Shown here: piece by piece, positions 21,545 to 48,672 of the stretch
Layout of the letters: each line of letters begins with the position of its first letter
Numbering within the stretch: position 1 is the stretch's first letter
NCBI GenBank assembly: GCA_029204225.1
Contig: CM055096.1
Span: 43,056,901 to 43,120,900, forward strand
Length of the DNA stretch: 64,000 nt
Origin: Diphasiastrum complanatum
Taxonomy: Eukaryota > Streptophyta > Lycopodiopsida > Lycopodiales > Lycopodiaceae
Reading direction: 5' to 3'
Position numbers and translations under genes: made by a program
Notes under the pieces: model-generated
Told to the model about the DNA's origin: nothing
The model's input: only the letters and a program-made list of their open reading frames with translations
Database searches by the model: none

Positions 21545-22984
21545 AGAAGTTCATGAGCAATCTACCATGGGATCTCTATATATGTATTTATTCAACGATT
21601 AAGGCTAGATCTTTGTGAGCATAATTTGGTTGGGATCTAGGATTCCCAAACACAGTCCAATATATTGAGTGAAAATAGATTCTAATCTTCCCCACACCAG
21701 ATTCTCACCAAGTTTATATACTTCTAAGAGATCATGAATACCAATCAATAAAGAATTTTTTATGGAAATTATGTGCAGAAAAACATTGTGAAATCTTGAT
21801 GGATAATAGAGTGGTTTCATGCATATAGATTTTGTGATTCGCTTCTAGGAAAAACATGCAAATCAAGAAAATTATAGATGTTTATATGCCACAATAAATC
21901 TTCATTTGGCTTCAAACTTAGTTGAGATCTCAATAAATACGAGATACAAGAAGAAAAATAAGACTTCCAACCCCATTGATTCTTGTAAAGAGATTAAATG
22001 TGCTCTTGAAATGTTTTTTACACTAGCGAAATGCACTCAAAACATAAATTTATTAAGATAGCAATGTGGAGATCAACACAACATTACAAAAAGGCCTATT
22101 TGAAACATTGTCAAAAATGTCCATGAAATTCATATTATTGGCTTGAATAAGGAACAAATGCACAACACACATTTTCATCATTGAGCACAAGCAAAAAATT
22201 AACGATTGGAGGATCTAGAGTAAGTACCATGTCAATTGTTTTGCATTAAGACATGACCCTTACATCATTTATAATCAACATGGCAAATGAGCGAAGTGCA
22301 AGACCTCTTAGATTGTGAGGCATAAAATTCACAATAAGGCTTTTTTATTTATACATTTTTCTAAGAGTGCACATTCCCGCAATTCCTTGCTATCTGGATA
22401 TTTCATGCAAGTTTCAAGAACCTCTCACAATTGAGGACAATGTCACATTATCCTAAAAAACAATCAAAGGTAATCAAGATTGATTAAAAAACATGGTGAC
22501 CAAGTTGTTTATGATGGTAACTTCAAACATTACCAAGTGAAAAAACAAGATACTTGCTAGTAAGTGTTTTTGGATACATAGTTATTCGAGATGATTCTAA
22601 ATGGAAAAAACCAACCACAATGATACTCTAATTACAAGTCATTGTTAGTAACATAGATAAATTATTATGATAACATGTTGCAATAGGTTGAAACTATAGC
22701 AAACCATATTTCCCTAGATACACTAATAGTCACATGGAAAGTGAACTAAAAGAGTTGGACATTGAGTTTTCATACCATATGAATAACCTTCATGTGTTCC
22801 TTCAAGAATTGCTTACTATAATTCATAATGGATCCATGATCTACAAATTTCTAGTATTGAAACTTGAATAGAGAAATTTGGATAGAAAGGATAACTTTTT
22901 GCATCATTTTTTTTTGGAGAAGTTTTGGCACCATCACGATCTTAACTTACAAGGAAGCTACTCAAGCCATGTTCTCTTGCACCA
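21545..22984. other. AT-rich flank 3' of the P450 gene; no gene seen
   Basis: No ORF with family resemblance. The part nearest 22984 should hold the 3' UTR of the minus-strand P450 gene; no textbook polyadenylation hexamer stands out. Confidence 0.35.
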
Positions 22985-36606
<13,622 letters not shown>

Positions 36607-37476
36607 CCCTAGTAGACCGATAAAAGGGTGATTCACCCCCAAGACCCGTGGCCATTGGAGACCTTGGGCTCATAGCCACACGTTTTCTTTTATTCTTTCC
36701 TTTTTTAATTTTGGTTGCTAGGAACGTCACATCATGGAGGCACATCATGGAGGATCCATGAGCGCAAATCCTAGCTCTATGGAGTGGATGTAATTAAGAG
36801 TTGGATAGATGTCGTGCATGTGGGTGCTTGGGAAAGTGGTCCGGTTGTTGCTAGCAAGAAAATGGAGTCGGTGCAGACCCAAGAAACTACTTCAGTGCTC
36901 GTGGAAAAATGTGTCGGTGCTCACAAAAATCTTCTGTGCCCACGAAAATGATGCTGGTGTCCACGGAAAATTTGTGCTACCCCACAACGGTGCCCGAAGA
37001 AATGGTGCATATGCTTGGGGGGAAATGGCGCTTGTGCCCACAAATTTTTTTTTCCCTTAGGCACCCATCCAATCAGGTAGGGCCCGGGTAGCGGCTCCAC
37101 AACGCTCGTTTCTAGTGGACTGGGGCCAAATGGCTCATGCTCTCTTCCCTGGTTATTTCAACTCCAGCTGGTCAATGTTTGACCCTCTTGGGGTTTGGCA
37201 CAATAGGTTTTCTACCGTATGCTTCATCCTTGTAGGCAAGCTCTACTTATCTCACTTATCATATTGTTTTCAAGTCGATCCCCCTCCATGCCAAGTGGCC
37301 TTTTCTCACTTATTGCCTTTGTCTGGTTTGCCTATTGCAAGAAAAAATTGTTGAGCACCTATTCTTTCACTACAACATGCATCTATGGGTGGACTTCACG
37401 CATTGGGAGGCTCCATCCCAATTCATTATTTGCTACATATTGTTAGGCGATTCACACTATAGTGCTAGGGCTTCAC
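36607..37476 (-). promoter_or_regulatory. P450 upstream region with out-of-frame upstream ATG and a short repeat
   Basis: The first ATG upstream of the P450 start is at 36655-36653. It is out of frame and opens a reading frame that runs past the P450 start to 36551. Between about 36890 and 37050, five to six copies of a GTGCYCACGAAAA-like phrase recur every ~20-35 bp. No clear TATA box was assigned. Confidence 0.4.
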
Positions 37477-38387
37477 TGTAGCGCCGACGCCTCAAAGGGC
37501 GCTGGGACTTGAGCGGTTTCCCCAACACGCGTTTAAGTCTAACATTCATCCATCATGCACTTACGTAAAAGCCAACTCAGAAACGTAACAAGCTTAACCA
37601 TTCAGACTTAAGAAAAACTGGAATCCCAACCAACTCGAAAGCCAAATCAGAATCCGTCCCCAAAAGGTAACCAAAGGCAAAGACAAGCCACACATGAAAC
37701 CCAAGGCATAGTGGTTGCCAAACTGACCAATTGGCATAGCGGCAAGCCACATGTCGATGACGAGGACCCTTAGGCGCCGGCGACGCAAAAAGGTTGTAGT
37801 AAGGGTCCTTCCACTTGGACCAGTCCCGGAGGCGAAACCGAAATGGTAATCATCCCCAAGGATCAACTTTATTAGATTTGGAAGAGGTTACATTCATACA
37901 TAGACTGACCAGTCTCGGGGCCACCAACACGTGCTGGGCATTGTGCCTGGCTCGTGCTGGTAGAGGGAGCTGAGACCTGGCGACTGGATTCCTGGCGCTG
38001 GTTGAGTTGCCCAAGTTTCTGTCTGCTGGACTCCCCCTATAGTTCTGCTGTGATTCGGCACACCCCCTCTGTTCTGAAACATAGTGCTTTCTGGTAAAGC
38101 ACACTTTTTAGGACTTAGTTTTTATTTTGCTGATTAAGCCTGGCAAGCCTGGCAGAATCAGTCTGGCTCCCAGACATGGGTCCCGGGAGCCGTCCCGGCG
38201 GCAGAATCAACTTGCTTCCTGACTAGGCCATAACTCGAGCTCCAGAGCTAGCTCATGACTTGTGACTACTTGACTGGCTCACCACAGGTCGGAGGCTCAG
38301 TCCTTGACGTTCTAACTTGCTTTAGGACCTTAGGGAGCGTCACCCCTTAGAGTCTTACAGGGCACGATGGGTGCACCTGAGTCAGCT
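37477..38387 (-). mobile_element. L1 solo LTR, about 0.9 kb upstream of the P450 start
   Basis: About 910 bp closely matching the L1 LTRs at 2664-3581 and 8019-8933, in the same orientation. It begins TGTAGCGCC. The other end stops at CAGCTTT and continues as a T-run instead of ACAACA. No L1 internal sequence flanks it. The missing end means no target duplication can be assigned. Confidence 0.88.
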
Positions 38388-41300
38388 TTTTTTTTTTTGT
38401 GGTTTTTGGGGGATGGATTGCTTCCAATCCATAAGGACATCATGCTGGATTTTTTTACAGCATGATTAGCATTCCTTTTTACCTTCCCAGCAAGCTATCA
38501 GACCTGTAAATTGATGGCCGGTGGCTTATGCTTTCTCTTTGTCAAGTTTGAAGCTATTTTGACTTCTACAAACCAAGAAATCTTCGTTCTCAACCTATAC
38601 TGCTTCATAGGACTAGTATGAATGCTTCCCGAAAGTATAATAGTCCATTTAAGACTGTTGGTAGCATCACTTTTGGGTTAGGATGGGTGTTTGCTTTTAC
38701 AGCATATTGTCTAAGGCTTGTGAAAGTGCACCCTACTACAGAATTATGACTGCTCTGTTCTCACGTGTGTGAAGCCTAGGTGGCAGGCTGATGTGGCAAG
38801 TGCCTTGGTCACTTGGTCTCCCTCTGTCCTGTGCTTTACATCGCCTAAATTGGTGCACTGTAACCAAAGTTATGGCCGTTTGAAATTTTGGTAGTTTTGT
38901 GAGCAAAATTTGCAAAATCCGTAATTGTTCTGAGCGCATGCTAGTCTTTTCCCTAATTTGTGGTATTGTGCTTGCATGGATTGATTGCATGTTGATTCTC
39001 AATGTGATTCTGACATGCATGAGAGATTTATAGTTGATTTGAGTGGTCATCTGACGGTTGGGTCACAAATCTGGGATGTTTTGCTGACAAATTCCGTAAA
39101 ACTGAAGTTTACGTAAAAAATTTCGTAATGACATTTTGTGACTTATGTCGTGTGCTTTCCATGCCAGTTGGACATTGGTTTAGTGACATTAAGAATTGAA
39201 CGATATTTTGATTTTTTCAATTTCGATTACCTTTTGTACTAACAGTATTTTCATCAGAAATTTTTTGAGTTTCATATTATGAACCAAAAATTGAGTTTTT
39301 TCGAAAAATCAAAATTTCAGTCATTTTTTCATTTTCTATGGAATAAGTTTAGATTAGTGAATGATTATACTGAGTTTTCAGTCTGAATTAGTCAAAGTGG
39401 GCTCACTAAGAATAAATTATTTCCCGATAATAGATAATTTAAAATTGACAGAAGCAATCGCAATGAATTTGCCGGCAAATTTTACTGTATGTTATTTTAA
39501 CTTTTAGAATAGGGTACTCCTAGATTGAAAGTTGAAATTGAATTTTTTTCCTATTTTGTAAAATTTCATATTTGGTTAAAATTTGAAATCGGTTACTTGT
39601 CTGATATATTTTTAATCAGTATTGATTGTTAGAAATGGGTCAAATAAACGTTCGTGCAAGATACTCGTCAAAATTTAATTTAAAACTGTCAAACAATATG
39701 AAATCTTATTGGTAGGATTTCCATTCATGTAATTTCATATTCTGAAGTTTTGATAGCTTTTGTTAATATTGACGGAGTAATGCCAAACCAATCAATAAAA
39801 AGAAAAAACAGTCCAATTTGTGGGCAATCTAGATCTAGAACATGTTTGAAATTTGAATTATTATCAATAAGTAATACAATGAAAGGTCAAAGGTTACTAA
39901 TTCCATTTTGATTTGAAAAGGAGTAAGTTTGATCAGGACTTAAGTCTGAGATGTTTGTATTAGATCAACCAAATCTTAGTTGAGTACTAGGATCAGAGAG
40001 AGGTTGATTAAGTGGAAGAGATTTTGTTACTAGAGAGAATTGGATTAAAAAACTGATGGGAATGAATGTTATTTGTCTCAAAGATTTTTCAGATATGTTA
40101 TTTACTCATGAGAAATAGAAATTCTTTGGTAGTTGAGTTTACAAGATTCTTAGTGAGACATGTGAGTAACATATGTGGGTTCTGGAGGTCTGCCAAATAA
40201 GAATGTGTCTATGTACTAGGTCATAGTGAGATTATTCACATTTGTGCATGATTAATCTTGTATGAATCTACTGTGTATTCCTGGTTACTAGGTTTATTTG
40301 GTGCATTTAACCTAGTCGGTGAACATAAGCATATGATCAAGTATTGTTGAGACAGATACTTGCAGAGCTAACAGATCTTTCGGTGGAGGATTTATGGGTA
40401 AACTTATAAATGATTTGGATGAGAATCTAAATGTGGTGTTATACTAGTATAATTAAGATCTACACCTAGACATTTGAGATTTCTGAATCATTGGCAATTA
40501 ATTTGAGTAGTTGATTACTCTTGGATACTGATTGTTTTGATTGTTATTGCTTGTAAGACGCATGATTTGTGAATCATCAGGACTCATCAGTGAAAATTAT
40601 GTGCATTGGATATACAATATTCTTGGTATAGAGTATTCCTTAGTTAAGGAATAGACTTTGTTCATTAGTGATTGTATCCCAGAGAGCTCAATTGGATAAA
40701 GAATCATAATGAATCCGAGAATAATAATTGAATGGATATTCAACAAAAGTTTGGGTATCTAGATTTGATTCTAAACGTCAATCTAAAATTTTTTGTGGTT
40801 GAAGATGATTGTCATTATCATTTTGGTATGCTTTTTGTCTTTAATTACCAATGGCATATAGAACTTGAATATCTAGCGCTTCTGTCAAAGAATTCGATTT
40901 GAAAAATATTCCTAAAATCCAGTGTTTTCCTAGTGGAAAAGATTTCGGAATGATTCTTACTTTTTCTGAATTATGTTGGACATATACTCCAGTGTCCTGT
41001 AAAGCCTATGGATCTCACAGACATTCTCACAAGGTAAGCTATTTTACTTGTGGAGAGTTTAATTAATCTAGTGGATGCTATTTTACAATAGTTTATGGTC
41101 TGCAAATGCTTGAGTACAATTCTTTGATTAGATCTCCAGTTATCATAGGGTACAAACAAATCTATTAAGATGAAGGATTGCTATTTTCTTGCATTTGATG
41201 CTAGTAACAAGGCATTTAACTCAAGAGAGTATCTAGGATACTCAGAGTTGAGTTTTAATCATTTTATATCTTAATGATTCTCCTAAAGATTTTAGTTGAA

Positions 41301-42960
41301 TGAATTATTATATTTTAGAATTATATTCTAAGGATATTTGTACCTTGAAGCTTCAAAAAGCTTAAATTGGGGCGTGCTACAAGAAAAAAAAATTAGCCTA
41401 GAAAACTTTGAAGGGCGATAACTTTCTTAATATTGCTCGGATTGAGATGATTCAAAAAGCAAAAATGCTCCACTTTTTATGTAGAATACATTGGTTTAAT
41501 CAAATTTGATAATAAAAAAAAAAATGAAAATATTTTATTATTTCATCATCTCAACATAAGCTTAATAGTTAAGTTTTAGCCTCCATCTAGAACATACAAT
41601 AAATATGTTTTTTTATTTTTTTTTACCAACGTTAATTTTATGATATCTATCATAGGCTTGGTCACATACCATCATGTCTTTTAATGTATGGTCGTGCATC
41701 GATCCTTGGCAGTTGACAAAAATGTTTTAGCTTGATAAATGTAAAACTAAAGTGATTAAAGTTTTATACTATGTACAATTTGTAGACAACATGATTTGCA
41801 GACATGTCTTTTAGCTAGTAAGAAAATAAACAACGTGATTATGAAGTATACAAATAGATTTCACCCCAAAAAGTGAAGTATAATAAATTTTAAAAACCTA
41901 AAAACAATTTAGCATTTCATGTGCTATCAATTTGACGTAATTCAAAAATACTAAACTTGCAAAACGTCCAGATGATTTACTCACAAAATGCCAAACCCCG
42001 TCAAAAGGGCAAGATCAAGGTGAGCCTTCTATTTTTGTTGTCAACTAAAAACTAGTCATATCATGTTCACACTTAACTTGATTGATACAAAATCAAAGTA
42101 GATATTTACAAGTATGAAAAGTACTTCAGATCATGAACATTGTACTCATGATTGATCTTTATTTACAATAAAAAATGACAAGTGAGAAGTGACAGTTTTC
42201 AACAAGCTACATCACGTATGACATATCATGAGTAGTATTATTCGGCCTCGAGCGCAGGTGTGCGGTGGCGGATAGCAGATGACAATTATACCCTCTTGAG
42301 AGCGATATTTGAAAAAAAGAACTGAAAATGTGTGAGAAAAAATGAAAAATCCAAGTGTATTTATGAAAAAATTTGCACGTGTGAGAAAACGGCTTTGGAC
42401 ACATGGCAGCATGTCATTTGTCCATGTGTCCATCCGTACAAGTAATTATTACGTATTGACGAGGGACACGTGGGAGTTTACATGTGGACAAATCACCAGA
42501 CGATGACACGAGTCATTTTACATGAGACAACTGTCGCATCAATCATTATCTATATGGGAGAATATTCTCAACAAAGCCAACAACGACAGTTGTCCTTTCG
42601 ATTCGTTTCCACATGTGTGAATTTTTTTTAATAAATACAGCATTTTGGACGTGGATTTTCACGAGAATTTTGTGATTTATGTGCTAGACATCGATTTTAA
42701 GTGCACTATTTCTATGGTTTGTCCTCCGTTCGTGCATCCATGCTTGAATTTGATATTGCTAACTCAGATATCGCTTCCAAGCACGCGTTCTCTTGCAGAT
42801 TCCCATTGACCATTGTGTTTGTGTTCGAAACCGATATTCAGTTTCTTGATATCGGTCTCGAGCACATAATACTTTTCAGAGTGATTCAGCCTTCCATTTT
42901 GTGTCTAAAACCAATATCCAAGTCTTGAATTCATAAGTTTGTCATAATCTTGCTTTCTGT
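38388..42960. other. AT-rich stretch without recognisable genes
   Basis: No ORF of family resemblance and no LTR, PBS or pol motif was found. Short minus-strand ORFs (38736-39050, 40971-41159, 42207-42433) have low-complexity or random-looking products. Confidence 0.4.
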
Positions 42961-43435
42961 AATTTTTTTTTTTAAATGTCTAATTTTGATTCTAGTCTAC
43001 TATCTTTTTTTCTTGAATTTGGTATTAGTGACAATATAGAGTATTTTAAGTCAATTTTTTCTTCTTTTCTTTTTGTTCTTCCTTCTATTGTAGAGGGTCC
43101 TAGTGTGAAAGCATTTTCTAAGATTTATCTCTATTCACTCCCTTGTTCAGATCTTAGAATAAGGACATGATTCATTATCAAGACTTGGTGAACCTCGACA
43201 AACATAGTTATAAAGCTAAGCTTGACCGAATGTTCACCAAGTTGCATGATGATTTGAAGTTTGTAGATAATTTTCAACTACATAAAAAATGTAGATTTGT
43301 AGATTTTCAATCTGCCTTTGTTTTTTTTTTTTGATAAATATTACGATTCAGAAGCTACTCCTACTTCTGAAGCTCTTTCTTCCAGCGATAGAAAATCTGA
43401 CAAGTTCAAGCCTATTGACATAGAATCTTTTTTCA

Positions 43436-43840
43436 TTGATACAAGCGTTAGTTTTGAATGATTGTACAAATTTTGATCTTGCTCGAAGTAGGGCTTCGTT
43501 TATAAGTCCTAGAACTATTTCTACCCGTGGTCCTTCTGATAAATCTCTAGTCACCTTGCCTATTTACAATATAGATACTAATTCTTTTTTGACATTAATA
43601 GATATATCGGATCTTTTTTATTTCACAGAGGCCAAGACTCTTTGCATTTTGAGCACAAGGCTTCATGAATTTTTTGATTTAATTGATTATGATGCTGATG
43701 ATCTTCTCCTTGGTGTTGACGATGTAAATAAGGATAAGTTTTATTCAGGGAAAGATTGCTTGAAAATGGTTGTTGAGGAAATGCACCAAAAAGAAAATGA
43801 TCTTCCTTTTGAAGAGGAGTTTCTCAAATTTCAAAGTTAG
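43436..43840 (+). CDS. Unclassified ORF, 134 codons, acidic C-terminal half
   Basis: I do not recognise this protein. The second half is acidic and looks protein-like (DLIDYDADDLLLGVDDVNKDKFYSGKDCLKMVVEEMHQ), with no stop for 400 bp in an AT-rich area. The start is uncertain. It may be a remnant of a retroelement gag-like region or a host exon. No neighbouring exons were identified. Confidence 0.25.
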   Translation: MIQALVLNDCTNFDLARSRASFISPRTISTRGPSDKSLVTLPIYNIDTNSFLTLIDISDLFYFTEAKTLCILSTRLHEFFDLIDYDADDLLLGVDDVNKDKFYSGKDCLKMVVEEMHQKENDLPFEEEFLKFQS

Positions 43841-45165
43841 CTTGGTTTTCCAAAACCAGCTATCTGTTCACCAACCTTATTGACATCGAGAGGTGGACAT
43901 AATATTGAGGGTGAGACAGTAATCAATGAGGACAAAGCCAAATGCATAAGTTTTGTATCTTGTCTTGTACTAGTTGTTGGAGTGCTCTTGAATAGATTAA
44001 GTGCAAAAGAAGAGACACAGCTCCAACATACAAAACATTTCAAGATCTTTACCAAAAGTACAACATAACTATTAACTTAGATCGAATGGAGGAATGTCTT
44101 GTAAGTGTCAAAGACAACCATGAAGGAGTGAACAATTAGGCATCTAAGACAGCCATGCTACCTTCGGGATTAGACATTCTGAATTGAGTGAGTGTCATAG
44201 AGAAAGTAAACTATCAGAAAGTATTCGTAGTGCTATACACATAAGAAGAATAGAGAATCTGAATTAAGCAGTTGTGAGTACAACGATCAGATCACAATCA
44301 TGTGTCCAAGAGTGGTTCACATTAATGGTGCACTGTGTGTAGTGATCTTACTTTGCTAGTTACAGATTAAATAAGTATCTCTATCTTCTGAATGTCTTTT
44401 ACTCTCTCTAAGATCTCTAATCCTATGGAATCAAATAATGAAGACACAATTGAGTTTGCGTAGGAATTCTGTTTTACTCTTTTCCACTTACATGCATTTA
44501 TCACAGATTGACTCTACATGAGTTGTCGTTATGTATATATGTACATGAAACAGGTATAATGACTGCGTAGGCAATGAGAATGAAACATTGCAGTTACTGA
44601 AAAAGTGTTAAAGTGAACTATGATGTGGTCTGCGTCTGGCAGGGTAGTATGGATGACATGGATCTCGAACCGAAGACTTTGAGTTCGTATGAGAATGAAG
44701 AGAATGTGGTCGAGCATCTTGAACTCAAAGAGTTCGTCGTCGATCCGCTTCTGCACTAGTTGATTGGTTGTATAGACATTCAACTTTAGTAGGTAAGATT
44801 GCAATGTTGTCATCTCATTTTCTTGGAGGACATAATTTTAATAGGGTGCATAAATAAGTTTTGTTAAGAAAACTATTGCACTTAAAAATTAGGATATGGG
44901 CCAATGAATTCCATGCTCAGATCATCTCATTTTGCATTGTATGTTACGTATGTTGATCTGAGTAAGCATGAAAACTATGAGCTCTTGGATCCGTACCAAA
45001 GAAGAAAACTGTTGCATGAACTGTCGGAAGCAGAGTAGATATTGGAGAACTAGACTTTGTAATATTTTCCATTTAATATACAAAATTTCTTTGTATATCT
45101 ATTGCCTATTGGCTTGGATAAAGTTGCATGCTTTTTGAAATTTTTTATAATCCGTCGATTTTGTA

Positions 45166-45673
45166 TTATGATGAATTTGGATTCCTCTGTAAAACCATTG
45201 AGGTTGCAATATATAGTTGTGCTTTTGTGCTAGTCCCACCATGTTGTGTACTTTTATAAAATGCCGCTCTTGCTTGCCAATGCGATTTTTTCACTCCTTG
45301 CAATGACCATATGCTAAAACTTCCACCATTTCTTGCAAAGAATGTCAAATGATGCCGTAACATGTGCTGCATGTCATAAAAACAATATCTAAATCAGTAC
45401 CAAAAGTATCTAAATTAATTGCACATATTTGTCTATAATAGTGTAACATCGAAATCTTACCATATGATGTGTTATATGATCTGCACCCCATGCACTTCGA
45501 ACTGCATCCACAAATTCAGTAGTTGTTTTATGTATCATTTGTACATCATTATTTGAAAATCTATCTTTTCTCAAGTATTTCACATGTTGTCTAATCTCCA
45601 AACTTCTACTTTGTGTAGACGAGTAGAACCTTCTTCTTCGAAATTCTGAGTTGCAACTATTATCTTTTTCCAA
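45166..45673 (-). pseudogene. Unclassified ORF pair, possibly a decayed transposase or host fragment
   Basis: Two minus-strand frames, 45673-45410 and 45372-45166, are adjacent and could be one broken coding region. The products contain protein-like segments (SLEIRQHVKYLRKDRFSNND; FSIWSLQGVKKSHWQARAAF) with a spread of Trp, His and Cys unlike random AT-rich DNA. I cannot assign a family. Nothing upstream or downstream helps. Confidence 0.25.
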
Positions 45674-45912
45674 AACAAGTATTGGATCTTCATTTATTTG
45701 CCAGAATAATTTGATATAAAGCTACGAGCTTTGGATCCTCCAATGCTCGGTTTGCATGAAGTATTTTCTGTTTTATCTTAAACTTGTCATTTTTTTAAAT
45801 TTTAACATGGCCTTTATGCAAGCCTGCTTTAGACAATACATCCTCTAATTTGGATATAGCTTCCTTTGAAGATGACTCCAGCTCGGAATTCCATGCAAAC
45901 AAGATGTGAAGA

Positions 45913-46706
45913 TGTGAGAAATTGGCAAAAATCTAGCTTGGTATTTTTATGAAAGAAGTTTGTAAGTGAATCTCACATGTGTGGAGGATGTTCCCACGTG
46001 TGGAGAATTGTGAATTAAATTAAAAATGTTAGATATAGGGGTCTTCTATTTTTTGTATCAAGCATCTAGGTGTAATGATGTTGATAGGGTCAAATTTGGC
46101 ATAGATGGCAAATTATCCATTTCCAATTGTAATGCCACTATTGAGTCAAAATAGAGTAGGAGGCCAAACTCGACCCTATTAGAGTGTAGACAAGTGTAAT
46201 GCTTTTGTTTGATGAAGTTTAAAAGGTCCAATAGGAGGTGGAACCATGAGTGGTCCAATAGAATTTGAGATATGCTTGAAAATGGTCCAATAGAATTTAG
46301 AGGTGAATGGATCAATGGTCCAATTGGATTAAGAGGTGGCAAAAGTATGGCCCAATCATGATTGAGCATTGTGGTAGCTCATGGATCTACTAGTATCATT
46401 GTACTTCTCATTTGGATCTAATTGATTTTGAGATTGAGTGGATTTTGTGAGTAACTGGTTTTCTAGCTTTCTCTCTCTACCCGAGAGCTCATATCAAGCA
46501 GCTTGTTTTTACTTAGATTATTTTTGGAACACTTCCCATACGTGTGAGTGAGAGCTGGAAGTGATTGAATGCATGTAGTAGTGTGTTTTTGCCATAGAAT
46601 CAAAGATAGATCTTGAATCTCAATCTAGTCTTGATCTTGGTGCATCTACACACCTTAGGAGATCACAAGTACATGTTGTGGACAGTCCACACGTGTGAAA
46701 TCGACA
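45913..46706 (+). repeat. LTR (family L4) of a plus-strand Copia, with CCAAT array
   Basis: Begins TGTGAGAAATTGGC and ends TCGACA directly before a primer site at 46707; about 794 bp. Five GGTCCAAT or GGCCCAAT units, most with a GAGGTG phrase, lie at 46225-46370. The start resembles that of the L3 LTR at 52109. Confidence 0.7.
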
Positions 46707-46719
46707 TGGTATCAGAGCC
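46707..46719 (+). promoter_or_regulatory. Primer-binding site of the L4 Copia
   Basis: TGGTATCAGAGCC directly after the LTR end. Confidence 0.85.
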
Positions 46720-47471
46720 TACCTAAGGTTACCATGCATTTTGATCCATTTGAGTGAAAAAATTTCATCAATCTTGAGCTAGAAACTGTCAAGATCCATT
46801 TTCCTAGCTAAATTGTTCAATTTTGGATAGAAAGGTTTCAATAGGGCATTGATTGGGTCTGACCTGGTACTGTACGGAATCAGGTGTTCAGACACATGTG
46901 AGGAACATCCAATTTCAGTTTGGGAGTTCTCTTTCATGTTTGATCCAAAAATCTTGCTAGATAGGTTGTTTTGAAGCTATTTTTGTCCTAGTTTCTGATG
47001 CAATCAGTTTCATTCCATTTGGTTGAGCCAATCAAAAGTTATAAGCATTTAAGAGGGTTAGGTATGGCACCTAGACCTGGTGGACACATTTGGTTTGGTC
47101 AAGAGATTGCTTTTTTGATCCAAAATCACAGTTGAATGCTTACCAATCTCATCTATATGTGATCTAGGCACTGTTTTGAGATCTTAGCCATTTTGTTTCA
47201 TGCAATATCATTGTATTTGAGTCAAATTTGATTTCTTAGTATATTTCACACGTGCTAAGACTGTTTGATCCTAACTTTGCCCATACTCCATCATTTGATG
47301 TGAAGTAGATCTAGTTTTGGAGAGATTGAGGTAGCTAGTGAGAATCATTTTACAGGCTGTTGCAAGATCTTGCATAGGAGATGGTAGTACACCATTATTG
47401 GATCCTATAGTGAGAGAGAAACAACATTTTTTGTTCATCACTTTTATTTATCTCCACTTTACATGACTTAA

Positions 47472-47834
47472 ATGAGTTCATGCTTGTTGCAACCAAGTGA
47501 GAGATTGTCTACTTCCAATTATTCAATATGGAAGTTGAGGATGGAGTCCATCTTGATACTCCAAGATGAGATGGACATTGTACTTGGGATTGAGGAGGAG
47601 CCTCAAGTCCTTCAAGAAGTACAAAAATACAAGAAGAGATCTAGGATGGCTCTCCACTACATTAAGATGAATGTCTCTAATGAGATATTGAGGGAGATTA
47701 GTGATTGTTCTGTGAAAGATTCAACTAGTTTTATCACATTTTTCAATATTTCCATATTTGGCATATTGAGGCCAAAACTTGTTTTAGACTTAGAGGTTGA
47801 CTTTTCAAAGTTCATTAGTCTAAATTTCATTTGA
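47472..47834 (+). pseudogene. Copia gag N-terminus, truncated by an L5 LTR fragment
   Basis: A gag start about 750 bp after the primer site: STSNYSIWKLRMESILILQ is the usual W-x-x-R/K-M gag opening, and ALHYIKMNVSNEILREI continues the domain. At 47711 the coding text runs into TGTGAAAGATTC, the start of LTR L5, so the last ~40 codons are LTR sequence. A closely related gag piece is at 53220-53345. Confidence 0.75.
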
Positions 47835-47839
47835 ATAAA
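47711..47839 (+). repeat. L5 LTR 5'-end fragment
   Basis: About 125 bp matching the start of the L5 LTR at 57378 (minus strand). It begins exactly at the LTR terminus TGTGAAAGATTC and stops after AATAAA. Confidence 0.75.
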
Positions 47840-48672
47840 TGTGGAAAAGTACAAAAAGAACCAAGAGTGGATCCTAATCTGATCCCCAAGAGAAATTGGT
47901 TGTCAGATTACTTGATCTATCAATCTACTTGAGATTAAGATCAATCTAGATCAATTCTAGACACAAAATCCTAACAAGAACAATCATTAATTGAAGGAAG
48001 GTGTACTTTCTGGTTTCAAACATGTGAAACATTGTCTGAGTATGGACTCCAACCTGAAAATCAAGTACACATTGATAGAATCTCAAAACAATCAAAACAA
48101 ATGTAGACAAATGGAGAGAATCACTCAGAATTGCTTCCAAAACCAAGATTGGTGTCTCACATTGATTATGGCCAAATAAGCCTCTATATATACACTTTTA
48201 GAGCTCGAGGTACTGATCATGCATCAGATCTCACATGTGTGAGGATGTCTTGTTACCATCATGCAATTTGACACTTGGATCAAAACTTTACATTTTGGGC
48301 ATTTTGGGTCTATTTTCCTACTATATGGAGATCTTCATGGAAATCTTCTAGAAGCAAAAACTCACCTACTTCAGCTATTTCCACACATGTGAGTTGTCCT
48401 CTACACATGGGATGTGACACCTATTCAAAATATTTGGCTCATGCAATCATTAGATTGGTGCCATGTGTCATATCTCTAGAAAACTCGCTTTTGGCCATTT
48501 TAGCCGCTAGAACTTGAATTAGATCATATGTACAACATATATGATTATGGTACATGAAAAGTACAATAGTTTCACAAGTGGGAACAGGCTCCACACATGT
48601 GTGTCTATCCTATATACAAGATTTTTGGCCTCTACCAAGCTTATTTTTGCATTTTTCACACTCCTCAAAAAT

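Noticed and set aside
36607-36642. TTG at 36642 as the P450 start
   Set aside because: The reading frame is open to an in-frame upstream TGA, but the first in-frame ATG is at 36606. A TTG start is not expected in a plant gene.
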